A stretch of 64,000 nt of DNA from G965230615 sp965230615 (GCA_965230615.1 OZ246012.1:2542001-2606000), one strand, 5' to 3'; counted from the first letter of the stretch, positions 24,031-33,983 are shown. The notes: generated from the letters alone by a model not told the origin. Numbers and translations are program-made.

Positions 24031-25869
24031 CTAGCTGCGCTGCCTAACTTTGCGTTTGCGCTTTTTGTCTTTTTTATTCACTGTTTTATGCACTTTCTTG
24101 CCTCCTGATTTTTTCTTATCAGGCCCGGCATGCCCTACAGCAGACAACCTTTCGATTAATAGCTTTTGCCCTCGCACCCAGACTTTTCTTAAATGCTTAA
24201 AGATTTCTTTCGGCATGCCTTCCGGCAAGTCCACAATAGTATAATCGTCATACAGCTTAATTTTACCAATATACTTAGAGTCGATGCCTGCTTCATTCGC
24301 TATGGCACCAACAATATCGCTTTTAGTCACATCATGCATCTTACCAACAGCGAGCTGATAGCTCTCCATTGTGACATCCTGCCCACCTGAAAACTGCCTT
24401 TCGTCCAACCTATTACCAGCATCCTCGCGAGAGCGTGTTTTGCTCTCACCTTGCGTTTGCTGTTTAGCGCCACGTCCTTCACCACCTTGTGCCGAACGTG
24501 CTGATGGTTTTGTCGAACGGCCAGGTACCTGCTGCAGATAAATGGATTTACCGTCATATTCTAGGCTTAACATGGCTGCAGCCAAACGCTCGGGTTCTAC
24601 TTCGTAACGTTGCTGGTATTCACTGATCACAGCATGGTATTCACTTAAATCCTTTTGTAGTTCAGCATCTATCCGAGCAAACAAACGCTCTATACGGCGC
24701 TCGTTGAGCACCTCCAGCGAAGGAAATTCAAACCGGGCAATTTGTTGGCGCGTAGTCCGCTCAATAGCCTGCAACATACGTTTTTCACGACCATTAACAA
24801 ATAAAATAGCATCCCCTTCACGCCCAGCCCGACCGGTACGCCCAATACGATGCACATAAGATTCGGTATCATAAGGTACATCATAATTAATCACATGACT
24901 GATGCGTTCAACATCCAGTCCACGGGCAGCAACATCAGTTGCAACGATGATGTCTACCATACCTTTTTTAAGGCGATTAACTGTTTTTTCTCTTTGGTTC
25001 TGCGCAATATCGCCGTTGAGGGCTTCGGCCATATAGCCACGCGCATGTAAACGCTCTGCCACTTCTAAAGTCGCATTTTTAGTTCTGACAAAAATAATGC
25101 TGGCATCAAAATCTTCAACCTCCAGTACACGAGTTAGTACATCGAGCTTTTCATTATTTTTTAATTGCAAAAACCGCTGACGAATACTGGGAGCGGTTGT
25201 CGTTTTAACTTTAATCGCAACTTCAACAGGGTCTTGCAAATATTGACCTGCAATTTTTTTAACCTGGTTTGGCATCGTTGCTGAAAACAGAGCTGTCTGA
25301 CGCTGCGCTGGCATTTGTTCCAAAATCCACTCTACATCATCAATAAAGCCCATTCGCAGCATTTCATCAGCTTCATCCAGTATCAGTGCCTTGACATCAT
25401 TTAATGAGAGCGTACCTTTGCGAATATGGTCCATAACACGCCCAGGCGTACCCACCACAACTTGCGTACCACGCTCCAATTGGCGAATTTGCCCTCGATA
25501 ATCTGTGCCACCGTAAACAGGCAATACATTAAAATTCTGAATAAACTTTGCATAACTCTGGAATGCCTCAGCAACCTGAATTGCCAATTCCCGGGTAGGC
25601 GCTAAACATAAAATCTGCGGGGTTTTCGCTTTGCTATCAATACTGGATAACAATGGCAAAGCAAAAGCTGCGGTTTTACCCGTACCGGTCTGAGCTATGC
25701 CAAGAATATCTTTGCCTGCTAATAGCTGGGGAATAGCCTGAGCCTGAATGGGTGACGGCGTCTCATAACCAATCGCGGCAATGGCTTTTTGGACGGCTGG
25801 CGCTAAGGCCAAATCGGAAAATTTTATATCGGCTACTTGCTGTAGCCTGTCACTATCTTTCTGAGACAT
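24031..25869 (-). CDS. deaD: DEAD-box RNA helicase DeaD/CsdA
   Basis: 612 residues. ATP-dependent RNA helicase used in ribosome assembly and mRNA decay, especially in the cold. The core has the Q motif with AQTGTGKT, PTRELA, DEAD (LDEADEML), SAT, and HRIGRTGRAGR. The C-terminal part carries a DbpA-type RNA-binding domain (YQLAVGKMHDVTKSDIVGAI to about WVRGQKLLIERL) and a Lys/Arg-rich tail, the CsdA architecture. Length is close to E. coli CsdA. Convergent with the GT4 gene, 28 bases apart. Confidence 0.95.
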   Translation of the reverse strand: MSQKDSDRLQQVADIKFSDLALAPAVQKAIAAIGYETPSPIQAQAIPQLLAGKDILGIAQTGTGKTAAFALPLLSSIDSKAKTPQILCLAPTRELAIQVAEAFQSYAKFIQNFNVLPVYGGTDYRGQIRQLERGTQVVVGTPGRVMDHIRKGTLSLNDVKALILDEADEMLRMGFIDDVEWILEQMPAQRQTALFSATMPNQVKKIAGQYLQDPVEVAIKVKTTTAPSIRQRFLQLKNNEKLDVLTRVLEVEDFDASIIFVRTKNATLEVAERLHARGYMAEALNGDIAQNQREKTVNRLKKGMVDIIVATDVAARGLDVERISHVINYDVPYDTESYVHRIGRTGRAGREGDAILFVNGREKRMLQAIERTTRQQIARFEFPSLEVLNERRIERLFARIDAELQKDLSEYHAVISEYQQRYEVEPERLAAAMLSLEYDGKSIYLQQVPGRSTKPSARSAQGGEGRGAKQQTQGESKTRSREDAGNRLDERQFSGGQDVTMESYQLAVGKMHDVTKSDIVGAIANEAGIDSKYIGKIKLYDDYTIVDLPEGMPKEIFKHLRKVWVRGQKLLIERLSAVGHAGPDKKKSGGKKVHKTVNKKDKKRKRKVRQRS

Positions 25870-26105
25870 GATTCACCTGACAACTTGAACATCTGCGCTC
25901 TTGAGAACAGAGTAATATATGAATGACCTTATGCGCTATAAGTATAGGATTAAAAACTAGCTTTGAGAGGTTATGCGAGTGGCAATAATGATGAAACAAA
26001 AACTATGAATCCATAGGGCGCAGTTTACACTGCCACTCACAGTTTGGATAGCAAAACTTGCCGGTATTGCTCATGCAACACCAATAGAAAGAGCAGATGA
26101 TTACT

Positions 26106-27521
26106 TTAGCGCTGCACTAATGCTTCGCTACCTGCAATAACAGTCTGCACTTCAGCCATATCCACAATATCAACCTCAAGCTTGCCTTCACCGAGCAGCT
26201 CATCAACCAATGCCTGGGAAAATGGCCAATATTTTAGGCTTGCAATAACAGAATAAGGCCCCTTGGATTTACTGGGAATATCAAAGGCAAAATCAACGAT
26301 TTGATACCCCCTGGGCAATAAACGATTGTCCGAAATAATATGTGTTACCTTCCAAACTTCAATATCAACTTCATTGCCTTGTTTATCTCCCAAGTGCACT
26401 TTAAAGTTTCTTGTGCCAGCTTCAGTTTTGCCGTTTTGAACACGGCCTAAGCGATAAATTTCCTGCTTGTTCTTATCCAACACGCGTAAGTCCAACCACA
26501 TTTCCCGACCTTCAGGAAAGCCGGTAGGCAGCTTATGTCCCGCATTAATATTTTCAACTTTCACTTTAAGGTGGGCCTGCTGCCCTGGTGAAAACGTTTG
26601 TGGCAAATCAACAAAGCTAACACGTGCTGCACTTCGCAGCATTTTACGCGCGTTTTCAGCATTTTCAGTAAAGCCGAAATAGCGTAATACTGTTGAATTA
26701 GCGCCAGCAAAATGATGCGATGCAATATCGTCTCGCTCTGGCCCCATAACCGCAGACCTACCTTTTGCTGTTTGCATATGACAATCCTGACATTCAGTGC
26801 CTTCAACAGCATATGGACTTTCTAACCATTCATTATAAGTACGCTCAATCGGCACATTATTAAATGGGTGTGTAACATTATGACACGGCGCACAGAAATC
26901 TGAGCGCTGATGAATAGGTGAAAATGCTGTTTCATGGTAGGGCGACTTCGCGTTCTTACGCGGACCAAACTTGGTTGATAAACCACCTGCTTTTGGCGTC
27001 AATACATAAGCACCATTATCAATCCCTATGCGCCCACTGATATTGTGACACGACTCACAATCAACCCCTGGCAACTCATGGTCACCAGGCTCACCCGGTA
27101 AAGTTTGATTTGTTTTGGCGTTAATTTTGCCTGTGGTTAGCCCAATTGGTGAATGACACCCCGTACAAAAATTATCTAAAGCGCCATCCGTTTCCTGACT
27201 CACGCGCTTTAATAAAGCACGATAAATAGGATCATCCCATGACTGCGCCATCATCGATGATTGCCACTGCTTATAAATTTCTTGATGGCATGTTTTGCAA
27301 ACGCCTGCATTATCAAAATCATGCTGAGATAATAATTGGTTTGTGCCTGTACTCGCTCTATGCGGAAAGAACAACATATTCTCTTGTTCACTTTCAATAT
27401 TGCGCAAGTTTAAATAGTTCCATCCATCATTCTGCGTGAATGCCAAACTATCTATAGAAAGCACACTTGCGCACAGCAACACTGCACATAACAATAGAGA
27501 ATTGTTTTTTACTAATAACAT
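26106..27521 (-). CDS. Exported penta-haem cytochrome c (cytochrome c554-like)
   Basis: 471 residues from the ATG at 27521, which has GGAGAG nine bases upstream and is followed by a signal peptide; the frame stays open 15 codons further. Five CxxCH haem sites are visible: CKTCH, CTGCH, CESCH, CAPCH and CQDCH, all within the first 60 percent. The C-terminal third (AHLKVKVENINAGHKLPTGFPEGREMWLDLRV) looks like a beta-sandwich domain common in this cytochrome family. It should act in periplasmic electron transfer. No partner oxidoreductase gene is nearby, so its redox partner is unknown. Confidence 0.85.
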   Translation of the reverse strand: MLLVKNNSLLLCAVLLCASVLSIDSLAFTQNDGWNYLNLRNIESEQENMLFFPHRASTGTNQLLSQHDFDNAGVCKTCHQEIYKQWQSSMMAQSWDDPIYRALLKRVSQETDGALDNFCTGCHSPIGLTTGKINAKTNQTLPGEPGDHELPGVDCESCHNISGRIGIDNGAYVLTPKAGGLSTKFGPRKNAKSPYHETAFSPIHQRSDFCAPCHNVTHPFNNVPIERTYNEWLESPYAVEGTECQDCHMQTAKGRSAVMGPERDDIASHHFAGANSTVLRYFGFTENAENARKMLRSAARVSFVDLPQTFSPGQQAHLKVKVENINAGHKLPTGFPEGREMWLDLRVLDKNKQEIYRLGRVQNGKTEAGTRNFKVHLGDKQGNEVDIEVWKVTHIISDNRLLPRGYQIVDFAFDIPSKSKGPYSVIASLKYWPFSQALVDELLGEGKLEVDIVDMAEVQTVIAGSEALVQR

Positions 27522-28300
27522 CTTATTACTCTCTCCCCACTCACGGCGTTGCATTAACATCAACATTTATTTGAATCACGCTAAGCTACGCAAAAAACTA
27601 ACTGTTCTTTTTTAAAATTAAGAATATTCTTTATTCTTTTCACAATCATTAGAATGAGACTTAGAACAATGCATTGCCCTCTCGCCAACACTAAAGATTC
27701 ATCAACATGTTACCTCAAAATTTTTCTTTAATAATTAAATTTGTAAGTACGTATTATTGTCATAATAAAAAAATTGCAACACTTAAAACTCATTCCAAAC
27801 ACTAACTACATAATGATTCACTATAGTGCATTCAAGCTGCTTCAGTTGCATATTATGAACCCGTACACTAATAGGCTATATGTTATTTCACATAAAGTAT
27901 TATCCTCAATTAAACCTGCGAGCTAACAACAGCTTAGAAGTTATTGGCAATAACCATAAAAATGCACTAATTAGATTATTACTTTAGAGACAGGTAGTGC
28001 TATAAGCCATCGCATAGCAAGCACTCACAGCAAACCAGAGATTGAGTTGTTAGCTAGGCTAGTTGTATGCAAATAAGCTTTAAGGGCAGTTACACGGATC
28101 GTGTGAGACCTAAATAGTATTAATGCCGACAGATAAATAACATGTACTATTTTTTACCAATATGCATAGTACAAGCTGCTTGAATCTCAGACCTATGTGG
28201 GAGGCATAACAACGTCACGGCAAGAAAAAACGACACTATCTGCTAACTGTATAGTCAGTGAATAATATAAAGAGGGGTAATAACAACACAAACGAAAAAC

Positions 28301-28350
28301 GCGCAGACTACTAACTACCTCCATAGAGGTTTTACGTTTAGAGTCTGCGC
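28301..28350. repeat. Nested hairpin in the gene-free region
   Basis: Outer arms GCGCAGACT (28301-28309) and AGTCTGCGC (28342-28350) are perfect complements, and inside them ACCTC-CATA-GAGGT forms a second stem (28317-28330). The element lies far from any gene end and lacks a T-tract. It may be a structured RNA or an element end. Confidence 0.55.
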
Positions 28351-28572
28351 TCACCTAAATAGCCTACTCAACGAGGGTCTTATTCTTAAAGAGTTCTTGA
28401 GGAATAGCAAATCAAAAGACCTAATTCCATTTATAAATAGCATGTCCAAACATTGATAAAAGTATGACTTTGAAGCCAATCCTTGATTAATACTCTCAAG
28501 ACAAACGAAACATTTTTATATTGCGTGAGGAAGTGTCAATAAACGCGACAAAATGTTCTAAGAAATACTAAC

Positions 28573-28602
28573 AGTACTTGCACAAAATATTGTGCAAGTA
28601 CT
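28573..28602 (-). terminator. 13-bp perfect hairpin after the seven-helix gene
   Basis: AGTACTTGCACAA and its exact complement are separated by a four-base loop, about 30 bases downstream of the stop codon at 28632. The stem is AT-rich and the following T-tract is weak, so it may stabilise the 3' end as much as terminate. Confidence 0.55.
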
Positions 28603-28631
28603 ATTTGTAAAATATTAGACTGTTTTTATCG

Positions 28632-29561
28632 CTATTTATAAAAGCGCTGCTTGGACTCTGGCGATTGATGTTTGGAAATGGTCGACTGAACACAGTCTAA
28701 CCACTTAGCAGCCTCATACTGATTGCCATTATAAAGTAACACCGCCAAATCGATATACGCCTGACGCTGTTCATTACGAATAGACGCCAAACCTGGCCCC
28801 TGCTGGCGTATAAAATCAAGGTCTTTCAAAATCGTTCTACGAATTCTATAGTCTTCAGTCCAGGGTAACACATTGCGCCAATTCCTAATCGCTTCTGGCT
28901 TGAGGTTAGCAACAGCAAAAGCAATAAAAAATGCCATGGCTAGCGGCACAACCCCAGCTGCCGAAACATTCATACCGAATGCCATTCCAGCAATCACTAA
29001 CGTCACAATAAGAAATAATACGGTCAAACCAATCAAGAGATTACTGGCCTTGATCACCACAAAGTAATCACTACTTTTAACGCCTTTTATGAGTGTTACC
29101 ACAGAAAAAACCAGGGATGTCACAATAAACCCTTGAAACAACCAGTAGCCTTCACCTGCCACGCGAGTGTAGTTATATTCTAATGGCACATAACCTGCGA
29201 CGATATAATCTGTCGCAAGAATCGCATACACCATAAATGCGAAAAACCCCGCAAAGGCTATAGGCAGGAGCGTTATTACAGGCCTGCCCATCGCCAGCGT
29301 TAGTGCAAATGGTAATATCACCATCGTCGCAACAGCACAGATATAATAACCATCCATTGCAACATCCACCCAAGCTGACTCAGGTACGCCTAATAAGGAG
29401 TAATTAAAGACCTCAAAGCCTGTGTGTAAGGTAGCAATGGCGACTAGGCAAAAGAAAACGATGTACTCTAGTGAACCACGAGTACTGTATTGATTGAGTC
29501 GCCAAAAAGCCCAAACTTTAGCGGCTACACCAACCAAAGCCATGATATAAAACCAGTTCAT
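28632..29561 (-). CDS. Seven-helix membrane protein of unknown function
   Basis: 309 residues from the ATG at 29561; the frame is open 25 codons further into the upstream gene. About seven hydrophobic helices (for example YIVFFCLVAIATLHTGFEVF, ATMVILPFALTLAM, LIGLTVLFLIVTLVIAGMAFG) occupy residues 1-240, followed by a soluble tail of about 70 residues (RIRRTILKDLDFIRQQGPG to the end). The membrane part recalls the seven-helix sensor domain of some histidine kinases, but no kinase or GGDEF domain follows. It lies 19 bases after the KAS III-like gene in an apparent operon; it may sense or move that enzyme's product. Confidence 0.65.
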   Translation of the reverse strand: MNWFYIMALVGVAAKVWAFWRLNQYSTRGSLEYIVFFCLVAIATLHTGFEVFNYSLLGVPESAWVDVAMDGYYICAVATMVILPFALTLAMGRPVITLLPIAFAGFFAFMVYAILATDYIVAGYVPLEYNYTRVAGEGYWLFQGFIVTSLVFSVVTLIKGVKSSDYFVVIKASNLLIGLTVLFLIVTLVIAGMAFGMNVSAAGVVPLAMAFFIAFAVANLKPEAIRNWRNVLPWTEDYRIRRTILKDLDFIRQQGPGLASIRNEQRQAYIDLAVLLYNGNQYEAAKWLDCVQSTISKHQSPESKQRFYK

Positions 29562-29580
29562 CCTATGAAATCCTAAACCT

Positions 29581-30591
29581 CTATACAACCATCCCAATTT
29601 GACAGCTGGTATATCCGCTACCAGCCAAACCACCAAATACTGAACTGCCAGCGCTGATCTTGTTTTCTTCTAAGGCACGAGCGTAATTCAGTAAAAAAGT
29701 ATTAGACGTGATATTCCCCAACAGGTCAAATGTTTTGGTCATCTTGTCAATTGGTATATTGAATATCTGCGAGAACTTCTCCCATGGTCTACGCCCTACC
29801 TGATGCACAATCCCGCAATCAATACTGCTATCAGCCCACCCTAAAGACTGTAAAGTTTGCCGATACATACCCCTATGACTTTTTAGCATAACCGCGCAAA
29901 TTTTATCCATGATCATCGCACCATCAATTCTGTCTCCATCAACCTTGTAATAACACAGCTTGGCATACTCACCATAAGATTCATAAGCCATTTGTTGTAT
30001 TCCATGTCGCCCTTCTTTAGGTCCAAGAATAACCGCAGAACCCGCATCACCTACTGTTAAGGCACCCACCTTTGTTTTAAAAAGCTTTTGGTCATTACTC
30101 TGGCGCAGTTCATTAATGACTGACTTAGCAACATCACACTGCCTCTCACCAGTACAAACCAAGGCATGCTGTACAGCACCTGAACCTATCATTTCATTAG
30201 CAATTTGAATACCAGACATCGCACCAAGACAAGCATTGCTAACATCAAAACATACTCCACTACAGCCTAATTTAGCCTGCACAAAATGCGCAGTCGAAGG
30301 TTCACAATAATCACGATCAATGCCACAAAATATTACCAGGTCAATTTGATCAGGTTTTATATCGCTTTTATCAAAAGCATCCAGTGCAGCTTCAACGGCA
30401 AGATCAGATGGCTGCTCGCCAAAACTGGCATGCCTCACTTCTTGTACGCCTGTGCTATTAACGATGAAATCCGTTTTAACACCATAATTTTCAACTTTCA
30501 CTTCATCGAGCATTGAAGTAGTCGTGACTCTTTCAGTCGGCAAATAATAACCTGCTGAAACTATTCTTGATGCGCCTTTATGAATTAACAT
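29581..30591 (-). CDS. 3-oxoacyl-ACP synthase III (FabH)-like protein
   Basis: 336 residues with the thiolase-fold Cys-His-Asn triad: Cys121 in VSNACLGAMSG, His263 in IVHQVG and Asn293 in LLGNITSNT. The enzyme should condense an acyl-CoA or acyl-ACP with malonyl-ACP or another nucleophile. The sequence differs enough from housekeeping FabH (for example GGLAGSGYTSC at the end) that a specialised role, such as a signal or secondary lipid, is more likely. It is the first gene of an operon with a seven-helix protein, behind a promoter region full of GTGC repeats. Confidence 0.82.
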   Translation of the reverse strand: MLIHKGASRIVSAGYYLPTERVTTTSMLDEVKVENYGVKTDFIVNSTGVQEVRHASFGEQPSDLAVEAALDAFDKSDIKPDQIDLVIFCGIDRDYCEPSTAHFVQAKLGCSGVCFDVSNACLGAMSGIQIANEMIGSGAVQHALVCTGERQCDVAKSVINELRQSNDQKLFKTKVGALTVGDAGSAVILGPKEGRHGIQQMAYESYGEYAKLCYYKVDGDRIDGAMIMDKICAVMLKSHRGMYRQTLQSLGWADSSIDCGIVHQVGRRPWEKFSQIFNIPIDKMTKTFDLLGNITSNTFLLNYARALEENKISAGSSVFGGLAGSGYTSCQIGMVV

Positions 30592-30658
30592 TGCTTATCT
30601 CTCCTTACTGCTATTAGGTCCAAACTTATATAATTTAGTATATTTTTTGAGCTGCATT

Positions 30659-30782
30659 TTTATTGCACTGTTTATTGCACTATGCAAATAGCTTGCCTAT
30701 TGACAATGCCTGCATTTTTTAGAATGCACAACACGATTTTGTGCTACAGCACATAGCACAAACTTTGCAAAGTGCAATAAAT
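30659..30782. repeat. Cluster of GTGC-centred direct and inverted repeats upstream of the KAS III-like gene
   Basis: TTTATTGCACT occurs twice in tandem, at 30659-30669 and 30671-30681 (12-base period), and its complement AGTGCAATAAA occurs at 30771-30781. Between them lies GTGCT-AC-AGCAC inside a longer TTGTGCTA...TAGCACAA dyad at about 30739-30761. The region is 70-190 bases upstream of the KAS III-like ATG, a plausible multi-site operator. Confidence 0.6.
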
Positions 30783-30892
30783 GGAAAAATTTGTCGGAAT
30801 ACGCCATAAAGCGGCACTGAAATACCATGCAGACTGTAGTACTGGCAAACGAATAGAGCAAAGAAAGATAGAATAATTTAATACATGCAGAA

Positions 30893-30929
30893 CAAAAAAA
30901 ACCCGACAAAAACTACTCTTTGCCGGGTT
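30893..30929 (-). terminator. Rho-independent terminator after the porin gene
   Basis: Read leftward, AACCCGGCAAA pairs with TTTGTCGGGTT (one mismatch), followed by a T-run of eight. It is about 25 bases after the porin stop codon. Confidence 0.88.
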
Positions 30930-30953
30930 GATACGCTATTAACTCATGAAAAC

Positions 30954-32126
30954 TTAGAAAACAAACTGTGTTTGTATAAATAACTCATTAACATCATTGC
31001 CTGATTGACCATTAACATTTTCGTTAATCCGGTAAGTAAACTGTACTTTGATATCATGACTGCCAGCAGTAAAGTAACGGTTGTAACCAATCGAAAAGCG
31101 ATCCCATTGATCAACATATCCGTCAGCGTCTTGAAATTGCAGGCCTGCAACAAACTCATTGTTAGCATCGGTTAAATACCCAGCTTTTATGGCAAAGTTA
31201 TCCAGCGCGGTTTCACCATTCGCATCATAAATTCCAAAATCAACATCTGTACTGCCTGCCGTCAATGCTAACACTGATGGTATACCAATAAGTTCTGCAC
31301 TAAACGAATTATATTGTGCATCCAAAGAAAGACCGGCAACACGATAAGCCAGCGATAGCTCCACACCAACAACCGAGTCTACCGGTGTTTTATCGCCAGC
31401 ACTGTCGCCTAAAACATTATTGTCGTCATCGTTTGACCATGAGAATGCAGCAACACCAAAACCGAGCTGACTTTCTTCTTTGAAGTTTGTTTGGCTAAAG
31501 GCAACATTGCCCCAGTCTAGACGACCACCAACCATCCAGCCCTCATTGAAATCGGCATTCTTTACCGCTAGGGAATCAAAATCTAACTTTTGGTTATCTG
31601 GGTCCAGACCAGCCTGCGCAATACCTAAGGACCATTTGAAACTCGTATCACTATTGCGACTATCAACGTAAACTCCAAGCTGTCTATCGGGCGTGCCATA
31701 GTTATGATCCCCCACAAAGCTCCGCTCTACTAACTGCTGTTTTTTCGACGACGTTAATTGCTCACGCGAAAAAGGAAAGTGCTTACTACCAACACTAATG
31801 AGCACATTATCATGGCCTGAGTATTGTAGAAAAGCATCTTTAACAGCTGCTTCATTATCTCCGTTGGCTTTACCAAAATCGACTTGGAACTTGCCTACCC
31901 AATCTGGATGGACACTGCCCTGTATGTATGTGCGAAAACGACGAAGGAACAACTCGTCTGTGCTATCACCGTTATCAGGGTCTTCCATGTGGTATTGCAA
32001 CTGAATACGCCCACCCACTTTGAAGAACTTGTCCCCATCTTTATATTTGATACCTGCTACTGCCGTGGTAGGCAAGCACAAGGCTGCCCCGAGAGCAGGC
32101 ATGCATAAGCTCGTCATTTTTTTCAT
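30954..32126 (-). CDS. OprP/OprO-type outer-membrane porin
   Basis: 390 residues from the ATG at 32126, with a signal peptide (TSLCMPALGAALCLPTTAVAG). The mature part begins KYKDGDKFFKVGGRIQLQYH and continues with FRRFRTYIQGSVHPDWVGKFQVDFG, typical of the phosphate-selective porin O/P family, and ends in FVF, the outer-membrane sorting signature. Specificity for phosphate cannot be read; many members take up other anions. It is monocistronic, with its own terminator. A GTG start four codons upstream is possible, but neither has a clear ribosome binding site. Confidence 0.88.
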   Translation of the reverse strand: MKKMTSLCMPALGAALCLPTTAVAGIKYKDGDKFFKVGGRIQLQYHMEDPDNGDSTDELFLRRFRTYIQGSVHPDWVGKFQVDFGKANGDNEAAVKDAFLQYSGHDNVLISVGSKHFPFSREQLTSSKKQQLVERSFVGDHNYGTPDRQLGVYVDSRNSDTSFKWSLGIAQAGLDPDNQKLDFDSLAVKNADFNEGWMVGGRLDWGNVAFSQTNFKEESQLGFGVAAFSWSNDDDNNVLGDSAGDKTPVDSVVGVELSLAYRVAGLSLDAQYNSFSAELIGIPSVLALTAGSTDVDFGIYDANGETALDNFAIKAGYLTDANNEFVAGLQFQDADGYVDQWDRFSIGYNRYFTAGSHDIKVQFTYRINENVNGQSGNDVNELFIQTQFVF

Positions 32127-32353
32127 GGTCAATGTCACTCATATTTAAGAAAAGGAAAACTAAAAGACGGCGGCATTGTCCCAACCAAATATGACAAATT
32201 TGTATTTTTTTTATTTCAAAAATATTACAAATGCATTTTTTTTGCTCAAAAATGTCTTTAAAACAGCTAAATAGTAAGTAATTTAACTTAATCGTCATTT
32301 TAAATTAACTAAAAAGATACAATTTGAGCAATCATTGACCACTTATGCCTATG

Positions 32354-33016
32354 TCATTGCTTAAGTGCCATTGTTAGCCCATCACTCAACGGCAATAAGC
32401 TCAAATTGATACGGTCATCCTCATATAGCTTATGATTCAAGTCCCGTATTGCCTGGGTATCCACAGACTGGTCAGTATCATCAATAACAGCCCCTCCCCA
32501 TAAGGTATTATCGATGAGTAATAAGCCTCCAGGCCGTAGCAGGCGCAAGCAGGCCTCGTAATAGGCCAGGTAGTTGCGTTTATCTGCATCAATAAATGCC
32601 ATATCAAAGCTCCCCTGACCGTGCTGCGCTTCCAGCAAAGCCAACGTCTCAAGCGCGGGTGCCAACTTTAACGTCACTTGATCTGACACACCTGCTTCCT
32701 GCCAATAACGCTGCCCTATTGCTGTCCACTCTGCGCTGATATCACAACAGTAAATATGGCCGCCCTCTGGCTGCGCCATGGCCATACATAAAGCGCTATA
32801 CCCAGTAAATGTCCCCACCTCAACAATTTTGCGGGCAGCAATCAGCTCAACTATCAGTGCCATAAACTGCCCCTGTTCTGGCGAAATCTGCATAACAGCC
32901 ATATCCAGTTGCTGTGTCTCCTTGCGCAAGCGCATAAGCAACTTACTTTCACGCAGGGATACATTCTGTAAATAAGCATAAAGCGTTGGAGTCAGGTTAA
33001 GTGTCTGGTTTGACAT
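32354..33016 (-). CDS. SAM-dependent O-methyltransferase (caffeoyl-CoA OMT type)
   Basis: 220 residues from the ATG at 33016, which has GAGG eleven bases upstream. Class I methyltransferase of the O-methyltransferase family 3: VEVGTFTGYSALCMA is the SAM loop, FDMAFIDADKRNY carries the metal-binding Asp, and LLIDNTLWGG follows. Such enzymes methylate catechol-type acceptors with a divalent metal, but bacterial substrates are mostly unknown. Divergent from cpdA, with about 95 bases between their starts. Confidence 0.88.
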   Translation of the reverse strand: MSNQTLNLTPTLYAYLQNVSLRESKLLMRLRKETQQLDMAVMQISPEQGQFMALIVELIAARKIVEVGTFTGYSALCMAMAQPEGGHIYCCDISAEWTAIGQRYWQEAGVSDQVTLKLAPALETLALLEAQHGQGSFDMAFIDADKRNYLAYYEACLRLLRPGGLLLIDNTLWGGAVIDDTDQSVDTQAIRDLNHKLYEDDRINLSLLPLSDGLTMALKQ

Positions 33017-33111
33017 AAGTTTAACTACCTCTTTGTATGAAATTGCATGTCTTATCAATTAATTAAGAAAGGACATCACACTCTAGTGATAAATATGCAT
33101 TAAAATAGCCT

Positions 33112-33903
33112 ATGAATTCCTTGAGCTTACAACACAGTGACAGCAAACACAGTCGTACCGGCAAAATCTTACAGCTCAGCGACTGCCACTTATTGGCTCA
33201 ACGTCATGCTCTATTAAGAGGCTGCCAAACATATGCCTCCTTCAAGCAAGTGTGCAGCCATATAAGAACACACCATCATGATGCTGAGCTGATTTTATTA
33301 ACCGGTGATATTAGTCAGGATGGTAGTATTGCCAGCTACCAGTTTGTTGCTGAACTATTGAGTACACTCAATATCCCCGTACTCGCGCTAGCGGGTAATC
33401 ATGATGACGCAGACAATATGCAAGTGGCATTTGCCAACTCGACAATTAGCCTGCCCAAAGAAACGCTTTACAATGACTGGCAAATTTTGTTACTCAACAG
33501 CTGCTATGAAAACCAGGTCTATGGACGGCTTGATAAATCAGAGCTTGATTGGCTGACTCAAGCCTTGGCTCAACATCAAGATAAACCTTTATTATTAGCA
33601 TTACATCACCCACCTGTGGCAATAAATTGCCGCTGGGCTGATGATATTGGCCTTAAAAACAGCGCCGAGCTTGTCACCCGACTGACACAAGCCAAGCGTG
33701 ATGCTGTGATACTATTTGGGCATATACACCAAGTGTTTTATCATCGACAGGATAAGCTCGCGTTCTTTGGCACGCCGTCAACCTGTCGACAATTTGCAAC
33801 TGACAGTGATCAATTTAAGCTCGCCTTTTTGCCACCGGCATATCGCATAGTGGAATTAGGCCAGAATGGCAGCCATAAAAGTTTTATTGAGTTTGTGCAA
33901 TAA
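33112..33903 (+). CDS. cpdA: 3',5'-cyclic-AMP phosphodiesterase
   Basis: 263 residues. Hydrolyses cAMP to AMP and so tunes CRP signalling. The calcineurin-type metal centre is complete: QLSDCHLL, LTGDISQDG, AGNHDD, LALHHPP and FGHIHQ. SMART fits to CpdA include GTPSTCRQF near the C-terminus. It is followed 80 bases later by the SirB1-type gene on the same strand. Confidence 0.88.
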   Translation: MNSLSLQHSDSKHSRTGKILQLSDCHLLAQRHALLRGCQTYASFKQVCSHIRTHHHDAELILLTGDISQDGSIASYQFVAELLSTLNIPVLALAGNHDDADNMQVAFANSTISLPKETLYNDWQILLLNSCYENQVYGRLDKSELDWLTQALAQHQDKPLLLALHHPPVAINCRWADDIGLKNSAELVTRLTQAKRDAVILFGHIHQVFYHRQDKLAFFGTPSTCRQFATDSDQFKLAFLPPAYRIVELGQNGSHKSFIEFVQ

Positions 33904-33983
33904 AAAAACAGGCGAAAATATTGCATATTTTATTGATGAAGTGACTTTATCATTGTCGCATTATCCAGTATAAAGGGAGTCAC

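Larger units (their letters stand above)
27522..28631. other. 1.1-kb AT-rich gene-free region
   Basis: No open frame of useful length is seen on either strand. The right end holds the 3' hairpin of the seven-helix gene and the left end the promoter of the cytochrome gene. In the middle lies a nested hairpin at 28301-28350. Short imperfect copies of ATTCAAGC-GCTT occur near 27829 and 28165 in opposite orientation, which could be the remains of a mobile element, but I cannot prove it. Confidence 0.5.

Noticed and set aside
28301..28350. The nested hairpin as an integron attC site
   Set aside because: It lacks the RYYYAAC/GTTRRRY core pair, and there are no gene cassettes nearby.
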